A stretch of DNA of 58,153 nt from an uncultured Oscillospiraceae bacterium (GCA_950097245.1 CATNCS010000009.1:1-58153), one strand, 5' to 3'; positions 6,389 through 15,152 are shown, numbered from the stretch's first letter. Translations and numbers: made by a program. Notes: a model not told the origin generated them from the sequence alone.

Positions 6389-7624
6389 CTATTTGCTGTA
6401 TTGATCTTTCAAACTCTGGTGTCCCTCCTGATCCTTCCGGATTAGTTCCTCCGCAGTCAAATACTGCCACTGTGGATCGTCACTCGGCTTACTGAGATCA
6501 AGGAGCATTAGCGATGAGGGGTATTGCCGCTCAGGGTCAAAGTCCAGATCGGCAGCTACCCGTTTTTGCCAAATGCTTTCCTCTGGCGGCAGCTCCTGCT
6601 TGAGCGTATCATAGCTGGTCAGCTCGTGAGTGGTGTCGATACGGCGCAGAAATTCTCTGGCCTCAATTTTTCCGGCCATATAATCCCGGCGTGCTTGACG
6701 GGCGTTTTTCTCCCACACATCGTACTGTATCACTGTCATAGGAATCAGCCGGTCCCGCTGATTCTCCGGCGCGTCCTGATAGCGCAGCATTCTGGCATAC
6801 ATCCGGTCCCGCAGCTGCTTGAACAGTTTGAGGGCATCGTCCTGCTCCGGACCTTTTTTGCGTTTGAGGTTGGCCACCCGCTTTTTACAGCTTTGACCGT
6901 CAAAGATTCGGTCACAGTAGCGGGTTGCCGCCTGAGTTCTGGGGATGAAATAATTCCAGCAGTAATCACACCGGGCAATGCGCTGTTTCTCCTGCCGAAA
7001 GTACAGCAGAAGTTCGATCAGGCGAAGCTGGAACACAGAACCAACACAAAGTTGTAGAGGAGTATCCCCGTACCCGTCCAGATGGGCGGGGTCACAGAAT
7101 GCGGCAATCTCAGGATACGCGTTATGCAGTTTCGCAAACCGCTCCTGCTGGGTGGCCCGCTCCGTCCCGTCGAAGGTCATCTCCATGATGTTGCGAAGCC
7201 GGATCTGTGTGCGGATGGGAAGTTCCAAAACCTGGAGCAGGCGCTGTCCGGCCCGGAGGAGAAAGATGGGCGAACCGTCATCCTGCATCCGCAGCGCCTG
7301 ATCCAGCAAGCTCCCCAGTACAAAAAAGCTGAGTGGGTCGATTTCCCGGAGCGTGGAGGGGAGCAGCAGCGCCTCAGCGGTCAAGTCCTCCAAATCCGAT
7401 TCCGATACATCCAGCCGTTCTGCAAAGAGCGGATGTTCCTCATACAGCCGCTGGATTTCCCGGCGGTAGGCTGTGTAGTCCATCTCCGCTGCGGCAACCA
7501 GGTCCTCCGCGGGAGTGATCAAAGGAAGGTGCTTCTCTGGTCCATACGCTCCGGACATCACAACACAAAATTTTCCGTCAACCCCGGTCTCGATCCAGAG
7601 GCCGGGGGATTTTTTGTCTGCCAT
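6389..7624 (-). CDS. DUF6076-like protein with a zinc-ribbon motif
   Basis: 411 residues, with a strong ribosome site (GGGAGGGAG) before the ATG. No enzyme domain is recognised in the first 220 residues. Residues 225-260 hold CDYCWNYFIPRT, then YCDR and QSCKKR: a C-x2-C ... C ... C arrangement that should bind one zinc ion, of the kind seen in DUF6076 and CGNR-type fingers. The region after it is basic and helical (ANLKRKKGPEQ). The family assignment is from memory and moderate. The zinc site and basic helix suggest nucleic-acid binding. It sits between the dead hsdR and the serine recombinase module, convergent with the former. Confidence 0.55.
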   Translation of the reverse strand: MADKKSPGLWIETGVDGKFCVVMSGAYGPEKHLPLITPAEDLVAAAEMDYTAYRREIQRLYEEHPLFAERLDVSESDLEDLTAEALLLPSTLREIDPLSFFVLGSLLDQALRMQDDGSPIFLLRAGQRLLQVLELPIRTQIRLRNIMEMTFDGTERATQQERFAKLHNAYPEIAAFCDPAHLDGYGDTPLQLCVGSVFQLRLIELLLYFRQEKQRIARCDYCWNYFIPRTQAATRYCDRIFDGQSCKKRVANLKRKKGPEQDDALKLFKQLRDRMYARMLRYQDAPENQRDRLIPMTVIQYDVWEKNARQARRDYMAGKIEAREFLRRIDTTHELTSYDTLKQELPPEESIWQKRVAADLDFDPERQYPSSLMLLDLSKPSDDPQWQYLTAEELIRKDQEGHQSLKDQYSK

Positions 7625-8015
7625 ACCGCTCCCTCCCCAAAGTCACTTCATGATGTAAAGACGGCTGAAATTATTGTAGCATGACAGCGAGGAAAAAGAA
7701 AGTCCGGACGAACCTCGACAACTGAATACCCGCCACCAGAGAGGATATGTCTCCGGCCCAAGTATCGCCACAACTCCGCAGACACGGACGAGCGTACCAG
7801 GAGAGAACAAAACTGCAAAGGGCTGTGGTTGGAACCTTTCTTGAACCATCTTGTGGTAGGAGAAACCAACCAATCCACAGCATCCCTTACAGTGTAGCAC
7901 AGCCCTTGGAGAGGGGCTCTAATAACTACTACTCTATAATACAAGGAGAAGCCTATCGACAGCCGTATAAATCAGGTAAAATACGGAAATTATTTTATAG
8001 AATGGAGGGACAGTC
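7625..8015. other. Long non-coding stretch before the recombinase module
   Basis: About 390 bases with no convincing gene. Three overlapping minus-strand ORFs (7643-7944) lack ribosome sites and show no recognisable protein character. Several short stems are visible: AGCCCTT/AGGGGCT with a GGAG loop (7901-7918), and TGTGG/CCACA around 7853-7880. TATAAT occurs at 7935-7940 without a good -35. It may hold a structured RNA, a transfer origin or an attachment site; none can be demonstrated. Confidence 0.4.
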
Positions 8016-8177
8016 ATGTCTGAGCAAAGGTCCACTGAACAGCGCAGGAAGGAGACAGCGGCAAAGATTTGGCTGTCCTACTACAACCGGGTGCTGTATG
8101 AAAAGGGCATCATCACAGAGCGGGAGCGCAATAAGATGGCGCTGAAAATCGACGGCTGGAAAATGACCATGGCCTGA
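8016..8177 (+). CDS. Small basic protein (53 aa) upstream of the serine recombinase
   Basis: The ATG at 8016 follows GGAGG by 8 bases. The protein begins MSEQRSTEQRRKETAAKIW and contains YYNRVLYEKGIITERERNKM; it is charged and helical with no membrane segment. Small ORFs of this type (a short K/W-rich helix and an 'EKGIIT-ER' turn) are often seen just ahead of large serine recombinases in Clostridia elements, so an accessory, perhaps directionality-related, role is possible; that is inference. A hairpin and then the recombinase promoter follow. Confidence 0.75.
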   Translation: MSEQRSTEQRRKETAAKIWLSYYNRVLYEKGIITERERNKMALKIDGWKMTMA

Positions 8178-8186
8178 CAGACAGGT

Positions 8187-8207
8187 GGACCGCAATTGTT
8201 GCGGTCC
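8187..8207 (+). terminator. Hairpin after the 53-aa ORF
   Basis: GGACCGCAA pairs with TTGCGGTCC around a 3-base loop. The following tract (CCCCCTTGCTTT) is a weak U-tract, so termination may be partial. Confidence 0.6.
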
Positions 8208-8210
8208 CCC

Positions 8211-8239
8211 TTGCTTTGCTTCATATTCTGTGATATACT
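8211..8239 (+). promoter_or_regulatory. Promoter of the serine recombinase gene
   Basis: TTGCTT (8211-8216), 17-bp spacer, TATACT (8234-8239), starting immediately after the hairpin. Confidence 0.6.
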
Positions 8240-8282
8240 GCAAGATAAAAAATGATAAAACGAACTACAAAGGAGACGAGCC

Positions 8283-9995
8283 ATGGATATACACAGCATT
8301 CGTCAGGCCTTGCGCACAAAATCCGTCTACGATATCCCTCTTCGGGTGACCTTCTATGCCCGGGTATCCTCCGAGAGTGACGAGCAGCTCAACTCCCTGG
8401 GCAACCAGGTGAGCTACTACGAGGAGTTCATCCGCAAAAATTCCGCCTGGGAGTATGTGCCAGGCTATGTAGACGAGGGTCTGTCCGCCGCCACCACCAA
8501 GAAGCGGGAGGACTTCCACCGCATGGTGGAGGACGGTAAGGCGGGACTCTTTGACCTTATCATCACCAAGGAGATCACCCGTTTCGCCCGAAACACCCTG
8601 GACTCCATCCTCTACACCCGGGAGCTGCTCAGCGCCGGAGTAGGGGTGTTCTTCCAAAACGACAACATCAACACCTTTGACGAGGACTCCGAACTGCGCC
8701 TGACCATCATGTCCGGAATCGCCCAGGACGAACTGCGCAAGCTTTCCAGCCGGGTAAAGTTCGGCCACGCCCAGGCCATCAAGAAAAATGTGGTGCTGGG
8801 CAACAGCCGTATCTTTGGATACGTCAAGGACGGGGGGCGGCTTGTGATCGACGAGGACGAGGCCCCCATGGTCCGTGAGCTGTTCGAGCTGTACGCCACG
8901 GGGGACTACTCTATGAAGCAGATAGAAACCCTGTTCTGGGAAAAGGGCTACCACAACCACAACGGTAAAAAAATTGCCCATACCACCATGTCCGGCATGA
9001 TCTCCAACCCCAAGTACAAGGGCTACTATGTGGGCAACAAGGTGAAGGTCATCGATCTGTTCACTAAGAAGCAGAAATTTCTCCCGCCGGAGGAATGGGT
9101 GATGTTCAAGGACGAAACCGGGGAGATCGTCCCGGCCATCGTCTCCGAGGAATTGTGGGACAAGGCCAACGCCGTATTGAAAAAGCGCAGCGAGGACGTG
9201 AAGGGCCGCCAAGGGATCTGCAACCACGCCAACCTCCTCACCGGAAAGCTCTACTGCATCCACTGCGGCGCGGCCTACTACCGCCGGGAGTCGGTGGACC
9301 GGCAGGGGAACAAAAACAGCAAGTGGGTGTGCTCCGGCAAGATCAAAAATGGAGCGGACAGCTGTCCCTCCTTCGCTGTCTACGAGGAAGAACTGAAGCC
9401 TCTGCTCTTCGAGGTCTTCCGAGAGACCGAGGAGGACGCTCAGGCCCTGGTGGAGGAGTACATCGAGATGTACAAATCCCTGGGAGATGGGGAGGATACG
9501 GCAAAGCAGATCGACGGCCTCCGCCAGCAGATCCAGCTGGCCCAGAAGAAGAAAAGCAAGCTCTTGGGCTACAACGCGGCGGGCCAGCTCTCCGACCGGG
9601 ATTTCCTCTCCATGAACAAGGACTGTGACCGGGAGATCAGCGAGGCGGAGCGGCAGATCTACGACCTGGAGCAGCAACAAATGTCCCGGGAGGATTTCCG
9701 CAAGCAGATCGACACCATCCGCCGGGTGCTCCGGGAGGCGGAGCGGGATGCCGCTCAGGGACTCATCAGCAAGGAGTTTGTGGACAGATATATCGATAAA
9801 ATCTTTGCCACCCCGGAGGAGGACGGCTCCCTGCGGCTGCAAATCAAGATATTTACCGGAGAGTCCACCGAAAAGTATCTGCAAAGCCTCCGGGCGGGCG
9901 CGGCGCGCAGCGCCCAGGGGATCCAGCGGCACGCTGGTCGTACGGGTCACACGTTCAAGAAGATGATTGAGTCCTACGAGAACGGCCTGAAGTAA
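8283..9995 (+). CDS. Large serine recombinase (integrase/transposase of a mobile element)
   Basis: 570 residues, AAAGGAG before the ATG. Residues 18-165 are the resolvase catalytic domain, with the nucleophile serine in FYARVSSESDEQLNSL and the arginine-rich ITKEITRFARNTLDS. Residues 180-285 form the 'recombinase' DNA-binding domain (AHTTMSGMISNPKYKGYY). Residues 318-355 hold a zinc ribbon (LYCIHCGAAYYRR, then WVCSG and DSC). Residues 390-490 form a coiled coil, completing the TndX/phiC31-like layout. Enzymes of this group integrate and excise elements at short att sites without a cofactor ligase. It is the last gene of the accessory island and points toward the core genome, so an attachment site may lie in 9,996-10,034. 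Confidence 0.95.
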   Translation: MDIHSIRQALRTKSVYDIPLRVTFYARVSSESDEQLNSLGNQVSYYEEFIRKNSAWEYVPGYVDEGLSAATTKKREDFHRMVEDGKAGLFDLIITKEITRFARNTLDSILYTRELLSAGVGVFFQNDNINTFDEDSELRLTIMSGIAQDELRKLSSRVKFGHAQAIKKNVVLGNSRIFGYVKDGGRLVIDEDEAPMVRELFELYATGDYSMKQIETLFWEKGYHNHNGKKIAHTTMSGMISNPKYKGYYVGNKVKVIDLFTKKQKFLPPEEWVMFKDETGEIVPAIVSEELWDKANAVLKKRSEDVKGRQGICNHANLLTGKLYCIHCGAAYYRRESVDRQGNKNSKWVCSGKIKNGADSCPSFAVYEEELKPLLFEVFRETEEDAQALVEEYIEMYKSLGDGEDTAKQIDGLRQQIQLAQKKKSKLLGYNAAGQLSDRDFLSMNKDCDREISEAERQIYDLEQQQMSREDFRKQIDTIRRVLREAERDAAQGLISKEFVDRYIDKIFATPEEDGSLRLQIKIFTGESTEKYLQSLRAGAARSAQGIQRHAGRTGHTFKKMIESYENGLK

Positions 9996-10034
9996 TCTGG
10001 CCCGCTCCGGGACAATTTATTCCGCGTGACAAAA

Positions 10035-10064
10035 TCAGGGCCCCCGAAGCATCGGGGGCCCTGA
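10035..10064. terminator. Bidirectional terminator at the island edge
   Basis: TCAGGGCCCCCGA (10035-10047) pairs perfectly with TCGGGGGCCCTGA (10052-10064) around a 4-base loop; the left AAAA tract gives a T run for the leftward operon. Confidence 0.85.
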
Positions 10065-10068
10065 TGAT

Positions 10069-11058
10069 TCATAGTCCATTGACGATAAAGCCGGGCCGCT
10101 GCCCCTCCAGAAGGAGCCGGACGGAGTTCCACATATTTCTGTGGGCCCGGCGGAAGACGCCGCCGGTGATGCCGCCCAGGTGGGGGGAGTACACCGCCCG
10201 GTCCGCGATTTCAGGGGGCAGGTCCACCAGCGGATGGTCGGCGGGGGTGGGCTCCGGGTCCAGGGTGTCCACAGCGATTCCGCCCAACACTCCGTCGACC
10301 AGGGCCCGGCGGACAGCCATATTGTCCACCAGCTGGCCACGGGCGGTGTTCACCAGGATGGCCCCCGGCTTGACCCGGGACAAAAAGTCTCCGTTTACCA
10401 TACGGGTGGTCTGCTGGTTGACAGCGCAGTGGAGGGAGAGAATATCGCACCGGGCGGCCAGCTCCTCCAGGGGGAGATAGGAGATGTTCAGCTCCTCCTC
10501 CACCTCGGGGGGGCGGCGGTGGGCGGTGTAGTAGTACAGCCTGCAGCCGAAGGGCCGCAGCAGCCGGGCGGTGGCCGTGCCGATGTCACCCAGGCCGATG
10601 AGGCCCACACTTTGCTCCTCCAGCTCCGGGGCGCTGGACACCATAAACTGCTCCTTAAACCGGATCTGTTCCCCGGCCTTCACGGCGGCGTGGCCGGTAA
10701 TCCCCCGGCGCAGGGCCATGAGCATGAGCATCACGGCGTGCTCCGCCACGCTGCCCGCGTTGCACCCTTTGTTGTTGCACACAAAGATGCCCCTTTCCCG
10801 GGCGGCCTCGATGTCGATAGCGTTGAAGGCCACCCCCTCGGAGTGGATCATCCGCAGTCCGGGCAGGGCCTCCATGACCTCCCGGCCCACGGTTGTGATG
10901 GCGTCGGCAAAGACAACCTCCGCGTCCCGGTTGGCCTGCGCCGCCTGGAGGGTGGACTGGTGGGCGCTGGCAAAGACCGGCTCCACCGGCAGGTCCCGGG
11001 CGAAATCGGGGAGGTACAGGTCGTAGCGGGCGCGGGGCCCGAAGATCAGAATTTTCAT
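10069..11058 (-). CDS. D-2-hydroxyacid dehydrogenase (phosphoglycerate dehydrogenase-like)
   Basis: 329 residues. NAD-binding Rossmann motif GLIGLGDIGTATA near residue 155. Catalytic residues: arginine in VNTARGQLVD, glutamate in DTLDPEPTP, histidine in YSPHLGG. These define the D-isomer-specific 2-hydroxyacid dehydrogenases, which interconvert 2-oxoacids and D-2-hydroxyacids with NAD(H). No ACT domain follows, so it is not a regulated SerA; the substrate cannot be fixed. Its ATG overlaps the prmA stop by 4 bases (ATGA), so it is translationally coupled as last gene of a leftward operon. Confidence 0.92.
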   Translation of the reverse strand: MKILIFGPRARYDLYLPDFARDLPVEPVFASAHQSTLQAAQANRDAEVVFADAITTVGREVMEALPGLRMIHSEGVAFNAIDIEAARERGIFVCNNKGCNAGSVAEHAVMLMLMALRRGITGHAAVKAGEQIRFKEQFMVSSAPELEEQSVGLIGLGDIGTATARLLRPFGCRLYYYTAHRRPPEVEEELNISYLPLEELAARCDILSLHCAVNQQTTRMVNGDFLSRVKPGAILVNTARGQLVDNMAVRRALVDGVLGGIAVDTLDPEPTPADHPLVDLPPEIADRAVYSPHLGGITGGVFRRAHRNMWNSVRLLLEGQRPGFIVNGL

Positions 11059-11996
11059 AAGGTTGCCTCCAGTGCCGCCCAGCCGTTTTTCTCCCGCTTT
11101 TTGGTGACGGTCAGGCCGGCCTTTTTTAACGCGGCCTCCACCTCGTGGGCCCGGGTGTCGATGATGCCGGAGCAGAGGAAAATTCCGTCCTCCTCCAGCA
11201 GGCCGGGCACCTGGGGGGCCAGGGGGATAATCACATCGGCCACGATGTTGGCCAGCACCAGGTGGTATTTCTTCTGTGCCAGCTCCGCGGCCAGGGCCTT
11301 GTCGGCCAGCACGTTGCCCGCCCGGACGGTATACCGGTCCCTCCCGATGCCGTTGAGGGCGGCATTCTCATAGGCCACGTCCACCGCCTTGGGGTCGATG
11401 TCCACGGCTACGGCGGACCGGGCCCCCAGGCACAGGGCGGCGATGGACAGGATCCCGCTGCCGCAGCCCAGGTCCAGCACGTCCCGGCCGGGGAGGGTGT
11501 GCTCCTCCACCCCCTCCAGGCACAGCTGGGTGGAGGCGTGGGAGCCGGTGCCGAAGGTGAGGCCGGGGTTGAGGTAGAAGGGCACCCGGCCCGCCGGGAC
11601 GGGCTCCTCCCGCAGCCACTGGGGGACTACGTAGAGCCGCGTTCCGATCTCCAGAGGCCTGTAGTACTTCTGCCAGCTGTAGGCCCAGTCGTTGTCGGTG
11701 AGGGGGGTGGCGGCATACTCGCAGTCCAGCCCCCGGACATACTGCTCCAGCTGCTTTTTCCCGTCCTCGTCGTCGGTGACGTAGAACTTCACCCGGGTGA
11801 CCCCCTTCATCCGGTCCAGCAGCTCCTGGTCCACATAGTCCCAGTACTGCCGGTTCTGTTCCAGAAAGCTGAGGAAGTCCCCCTCGTCCTCAATGACCAG
11901 GCTGTCCATCCCGGCGGCGGCCAGCTGGGCGCACACCTGATCCAGCTTGTCCGGGGTGGTGTTGACGGCTATCTCCAGCCATTTGATCTCGTCCAT
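11055..11996 (-). CDS. prmA: Ribosomal protein L11 methyltransferase
   Basis: 313 residues from the ATG at 11996 (MDEIKWLEIAVNT); a longer open frame begins at 12107 but runs through a REP element and is not coding. Residues 1-100 form the L11-recognition domain, and the C-terminal half is the SAM methyltransferase fold: DVLDLGCGSGILSIAA (motif I), AVDIDPKAVDVAYENA, and VLANIVADVIIPLA. PrmA trimethylates ribosomal protein L11. The family usually neighbours dnaJ or rsmE; here it sits behind degV and a small gene, with a REP element in the gap. Confidence 0.96.
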   Translation of the reverse strand: MDEIKWLEIAVNTTPDKLDQVCAQLAAAGMDSLVIEDEGDFLSFLEQNRQYWDYVDQELLDRMKGVTRVKFYVTDDEDGKKQLEQYVRGLDCEYAATPLTDNDWAYSWQKYYRPLEIGTRLYVVPQWLREEPVPAGRVPFYLNPGLTFGTGSHASTQLCLEGVEEHTLPGRDVLDLGCGSGILSIAALCLGARSAVAVDIDPKAVDVAYENAALNGIGRDRYTVRAGNVLADKALAAELAQKKYHLVLANIVADVIIPLAPQVPGLLEEDGIFLCSGIIDTRAHEVEAALKKAGLTVTKKREKNGWAALEATL

Positions 11997-12040
11997 AGGT
12001 TCCACATCCAATCTGTTTCGGAAAATTGAGGTGCACGTTG

Positions 12041-12083
12041 CAGGGGCGCATAGCGCCCGCGGGCGGCTGATAGCCGCCCCTAC
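12041..12083. repeat. Pair of GTAGGGGCG-type palindromic repeats (REP)
   Basis: Two head-to-head units: GGGGCGCATAGCGCCCGC followed by the reverse-oriented GCGGGCGGCTGATAGCCGCC ending in CCTAC. The TAG on the minus strand at 12080-12082 is the stop codon of the next gene. Confidence 0.85.
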
Positions 12084-12328
12084 ATTTTGGGCCGCTCCTG
12101 AAACCATGCGTCTGTGGGCAAATCGTCCCAGCAGAAGAGCAGACGGTCACAGGAGAGGAGGACCGTTACAAATCCGTCCTCCGAGCCGGGGGGCGGCGGG
12201 TCCATATAGCCATCGTCGTCAAAATGAAGGACAAGGTCGGGCCCGGCCTCCTCCGCCCGGGTGATGCAATGGTCGTGGAGGGAGATAGTTCCCACGTCCT
12301 CCGACACAAACTTCCACCCATCTGCCAT
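12080..12328 (-). CDS. Small acidic hypothetical protein
   Basis: 82 residues, ribosome site GGAGCGG before the ATG, 4 bases after the degV stop. The sequence (DGWKFVSEDVGTISLHDH near the start, FDDDGYMDPPPP, VLLSCDRLLFCWDDLPTDAWF) is acidic and aromatic, with no membrane segment; no family recognised. It belongs to the degV-prmA operon. The last codons run into a REP element, whose conserved TAG ends the frame, so the original C-terminus may have been altered by the REP. Confidence 0.75.
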   Translation of the reverse strand: MADGWKFVSEDVGTISLHDHCITRAEEAGPDLVLHFDDDGYMDPPPPGSEDGFVTVLLSCDRLLFCWDDLPTDAWFQERPKM

Positions 12329-12332
12329 CGGG

Positions 12333-13205
12333 CTACCGCTCCGTTCCCATATAAAACAGCGCCACGGTGCCCGGGCCGGAGTGGGCGCCGATGACGGGGC
12401 CCACGTAGTTGATATAGACCTCCTGCACGCCGAAGCGCTTTTTTACCATGTCGGCCACCGTCTGGGCGTCCTCCAGGCAGTCGCCGTGGCTGATGAACAC
12501 GGTGAGGCTGCCCGAGTCGATGGCGGTCTCCTCCATCCGGTCCACCAGGGCCTTGAGGGAGGCCTGCCGGCCCCGGGCCTTGCCGATGCTGATAAGGTGG
12601 CCCTCGTCGTCCACATGGAGGACGGGCTTGATATGGAGCATGGAGCCCACCACGGCGGTGGCGGCGGAGATGCGGCCCCCCCGCTTGAGGAAGTGGAGGT
12701 CGTCCACGGTAAACTGGTGGCACAGGTTCAGCTTGCGGTCCTCCACCCAGTCCCGGACCTCCTCGATGGAGTGGCCCCGGTCCCGCTCCCGGGCGGCGTA
12801 CCACACCAGCAGGCCCTGGCCCAGGGAGGCGCACAGGGTGTCCACGGTGTACAGCTTCCGGTCGGGATACCGGGCGCTCAGCTCCTCCACCGCCAGCCGG
12901 GAGGAGTTGTAGGTGGTGGACAGGCCGGAGGAGAAGGCCAGGACGAGCACATCCCTCCCCGCCTGGAGCAGGGGCTCCAGGGCCTCGGTGTACTGGGCCA
13001 CATTGACGGCGTTGGTGGTGGCCAGCTCCCCTCCGCGCAGCCGCTCATAGAAGAGATGGGGGTCCATCTCCCGGTTGTCGGGGAAGTTGCGGTAGGCGCG
13101 CCCGTCCAGGAGGAACCCCAGCGGGAGAACCTGTACATCCAGCTTCCGCACCATGTCCTCAGACAGGTCGGCGGAGGAGTCGGTAAGGATCACGAAGTCG
13201 GACAA
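12333..13205 (-). CDS. DegV family fatty-acid-binding protein
   Basis: 290 residues if started at the TTG at 13205, which lies 8 bases after AGGAG; a GTG at 13214 overlaps that ribosome site and is less likely. DegV features: FVILTDSSADL at the start, the lipid-head-group signature FSSGLSTTYNSSRLA, LKRGGRISAA, and the C-terminal GPVIGAHSGPGTVALFYMG. DegV/FakB proteins bind a single fatty acid and can hand it to a FakA kinase; no fakA is in the window. Second gene of the leftward operon. Confidence 0.93.
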   Translation of the reverse strand: MSDFVILTDSSADLSEDMVRKLDVQVLPLGFLLDGRAYRNFPDNREMDPHLFYERLRGGELATTNAVNVAQYTEALEPLLQAGRDVLVLAFSSGLSTTYNSSRLAVEELSARYPDRKLYTVDTLCASLGQGLLVWYAARERDRGHSIEEVRDWVEDRKLNLCHQFTVDDLHFLKRGGRISAATAVVGSMLHIKPVLHVDDEGHLISIGKARGRQASLKALVDRMEETAIDSGSLTVFISHGDCLEDAQTVADMVKKRFGVQEVYINYVGPVIGAHSGPGTVALFYMGTER

Positions 13206-13219
13206 GAAAAACACTCCTT

Positions 13220-13747
13220 TTACTCTTTTTTGCGTTTTTTCTCCTCCTGGGGCTGGAGGATCTGAAGGATACGCTGGCAGGCCAGCTGGTTGGCGTAGCT
13301 GCGCACGGCCAGGTCCAGGGCCATTTTGGCCAGGTCGGACCGGTCCGCCTCCGGGTCGATGGCCCGGGCGGTGTCGGTGAGGGCCTGATCCAGGGCGCTG
13401 CGGAAATAGGCGTACTGCTCCGGCGGGGTCTTTTCCAGCGCCCGGCCGGCCCCCATCAGCGCGCCGATGTCCCGGACGGTGAGCACCTGCTTCAGGGCCA
13501 CCACGGCGGTGAGGTAGCCCAGGTGGACGGGGCCGTACCGCTTGCCCTCCGCCCGGGGGACCAGCCCGTCCTTGATGTAGTTGTTCACCATGGCGGGGGT
13601 GAGGGCGGGGCCGTCGTCAAAGCGGATGAGCTGACGGGGCATGTAAGAGATCAGCTGATCCATATACAGGGCGATATCGGGCAGGTCCTCCCAGCGGGCG
13701 GGCCGCTCCTGTTCCATGCGGGCTTTCAGATTTTGCAATTCATCCAT
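13220..13747 (-). CDS. DUF1836 domain-containing protein
   Basis: 175 residues. The centre PALTPAMVNNYIKDGLVPR, then KRYGPVHLGYLTAVVALKQ, is the winged-helix-like DUF1836 signature, similar to a MerR-type DNA-reading head, so a regulatory role is likely though unproven. The C-terminal half is helical and ends in a basic tail EEKKRKKE. First gene of the operon with degV, with GGAGGAAGG before its ATG and a promoter at 13783-13812. Confidence 0.85.
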   Translation of the reverse strand: MDELQNLKARMEQERPARWEDLPDIALYMDQLISYMPRQLIRFDDGPALTPAMVNNYIKDGLVPRAEGKRYGPVHLGYLTAVVALKQVLTVRDIGALMGAGRALEKTPPEQYAYFRSALDQALTDTARAIDPEADRSDLAKMALDLAVRSYANQLACQRILQILQPQEEKKRKKE

Positions 13748-13782
13748 TGCGGGGACCTTCCTCCAAAAATGTAGTATTGGTA

Positions 13783-13812
13783 ATTATATCACAGGATTTC
13801 TCCCATTGTAAA
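13783..13812 (-). promoter_or_regulatory. Promoter of the DUF1836-degV-prmA operon
   Basis: On the minus strand TTTACA (13812-13807), 18-bp spacer, TATAAT (13788-13783). Confidence 0.65.
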
Positions 13813-13822
13813 GGCGGGAGCC

Positions 13823-14713
13823 TCAATATTTCTTAAAATTTTCCACCCGCCGGTGCAGCCGCTCCAGGGCCTTTCCGTGGTCGATGGAGCGCAGGCGGGG
13901 AAAGGCCTTCAGCAGGCGGCGGTGGCCGAAGGACTCGCCCTCCAGCAGCTCCTGCATAGATGTCCGCCACTCCTCCAGCTGGATACGGGCCTGGGCCAGC
14001 CGCTCCTCCCTGCGCTGCTCCCACTCCTCCCGCTCGTCGGCCAGCTCCGCCCGCCGCTCCGAGAGCTTGAAGGCCAGCTCGTCGATGTCCTCCTTCCAGC
14101 CGGCGCTCCGCTCCGCGGCGTCCAGCACCCGGTCGGCCAGATTCTCCCCGAACTCGTTGGAGGCCTCCTTGATTTTGGCGGCCAGCTCGTCGATCTGCTC
14201 CAGGCGCCGGTTCAGCTTGACAATGGCAGACACGGTGGCCGCCAGGTCCACCGCCATGGCCGCCCCCAGCAGAACCAGCAGGACCATCCCCAGGGCCCTG
14301 GGGATGAGGCGGATCATCAGCAGCACTGTGGGGTGGAGGAGCTTGACCACAAACAGGCAGGCGAAGCCCCAGGCGATGGAGAAGCGCAGGCAGATGTAGC
14401 CGCTGAGGTTAAAGGGCTGGTCGGAGTAGTCCCACCACCGCTGGTGGAACAGCTTTTCCAGCACAAGGCCGGTGAGCCACTCCAGGGCGGAGGTGAGCGC
14501 CACCGAGCCCAGAAACAGCAGGGGCAGGTTGTCCGCCAGGGGGGTGAGGCAGCCCAGCACGATGACCACGCCGAAGCCGTAGACCGGGCACACCGGGCCG
14601 TTGAGAAAGCCCCGGTTGACAAATTTCCCCGTGACCAGGGCGGCGTAGCTCACCTCAGTACACCAGCCCAGAAAGGCTTAGATGAAAAAAATCCAAAGAA
14701 GACGGTACAGCAC
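13823..14713 (-). pseudogene. Putative ABC transporter permease (CmpB-like) with an early nonsense codon
   Basis: The intact frame begins at a GTG at 14713 behind AGGAG and reads LYRLLWIFFI, then TAA at 14680-14678, then AFLGWCTEVSYAALVTG. In this family the position holds tyrosine (TAC or TAT), so one base change explains the stop. From GTG 14653 a 276-residue product remains possible: membrane segments at about 20-45, 50-70, 95-130, then a long charged helix (residues 140-275) unusual for the family, rich in EEWEQRREERLAQ. The family is called an ABC permease only by annotation history; no ATPase is nearby. Pseudogene, sequencing error or internal restart remain possible. Confidence 0.75.
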
Positions 14714-14789
14714 AGAAGAGCTCCTCTCATGGAATGATTCCCATATTATATCCGTTTTTTCCCCGCTTGTCCAGACCGTACAGGCCCGT

Positions 14790-14936
14790 GGGAGTGTCCT
14801 AACGCGCATTTCATCGGTTCCTCTTGAGGCTTGTAGGGGCGGATATTATCCGCCCGCTGCTCCAGAAGTTTCGGCTTTTCCAGAAGCGGGCGGCTGATAG
14901 CCGCCCCTACATAAAAGCTGCGAAAAGGACACTCCC
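14790..14936 (+). mobile_element. MITE of 147 bp, copy 1, carrying two REP units
   Basis: Terminal inverted repeats GGGAGTGTCCT (14790-14800) and AGGACACTCCC (14926-14936). The 9-bp CAGGCCCGT occurs directly before (14781-14789) and directly after (14937-14945): a perfect target duplication. Inside are two opposed REP units. No transposase; it is a non-autonomous element. A second, closely similar copy lies inverted at 41165-41312. Confidence 0.88.
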
Positions 14937-15022
14937 CAGGCCCGTTCCGCCGTGCCCCTCAAAATCAGGGGACTTCTGATGCAATCTGTTCACAGCGGCA
15001 AGACCCCGGCGTTTGCAGGGGC

Positions 15023-15047
15023 TTCTCCCCGCCTCCGGCGGGGAGAA
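15023..15047. other. GC-rich hairpin without T-run
   Basis: TTCTCCCCGCC and GGCGGGGAGAA form an 11-bp perfect stem with a 3-base loop, in the 440-base gap between the broken permease and a TetR gene. The only other content of that gap is the MITE. Confidence 0.55.
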
Positions 15048-15152
15048 ACGAATAAATCAGAGATTCCTTAACAATTTCATATTTCAAGTTCGTCCCAACT
15101 GTGATAAACTATAGCGGCAGAACAGAGGCGAAGCTGGAAAGGAGCGGTGTCT

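Noticed and set aside
7643..7944. Three overlapping minus-strand ORFs of 70-98 residues
   Set aside because: No ribosome sites, no protein-like character; treated as a non-coding block.
8265..9950. 561-residue open frame opposite the serine recombinase
   Set aside because: Low-quality composition (L, V, G, H-rich) typical of antisense shadows of GC-rich genes; the plus-strand gene has a ribosome site, promoter and clear domains.
11997..12107. N-terminal extension of PrmA by 37 residues
   Set aside because: The extension is encoded by a REP element and spacer; the family start is MDEIKWLEI at 11996.
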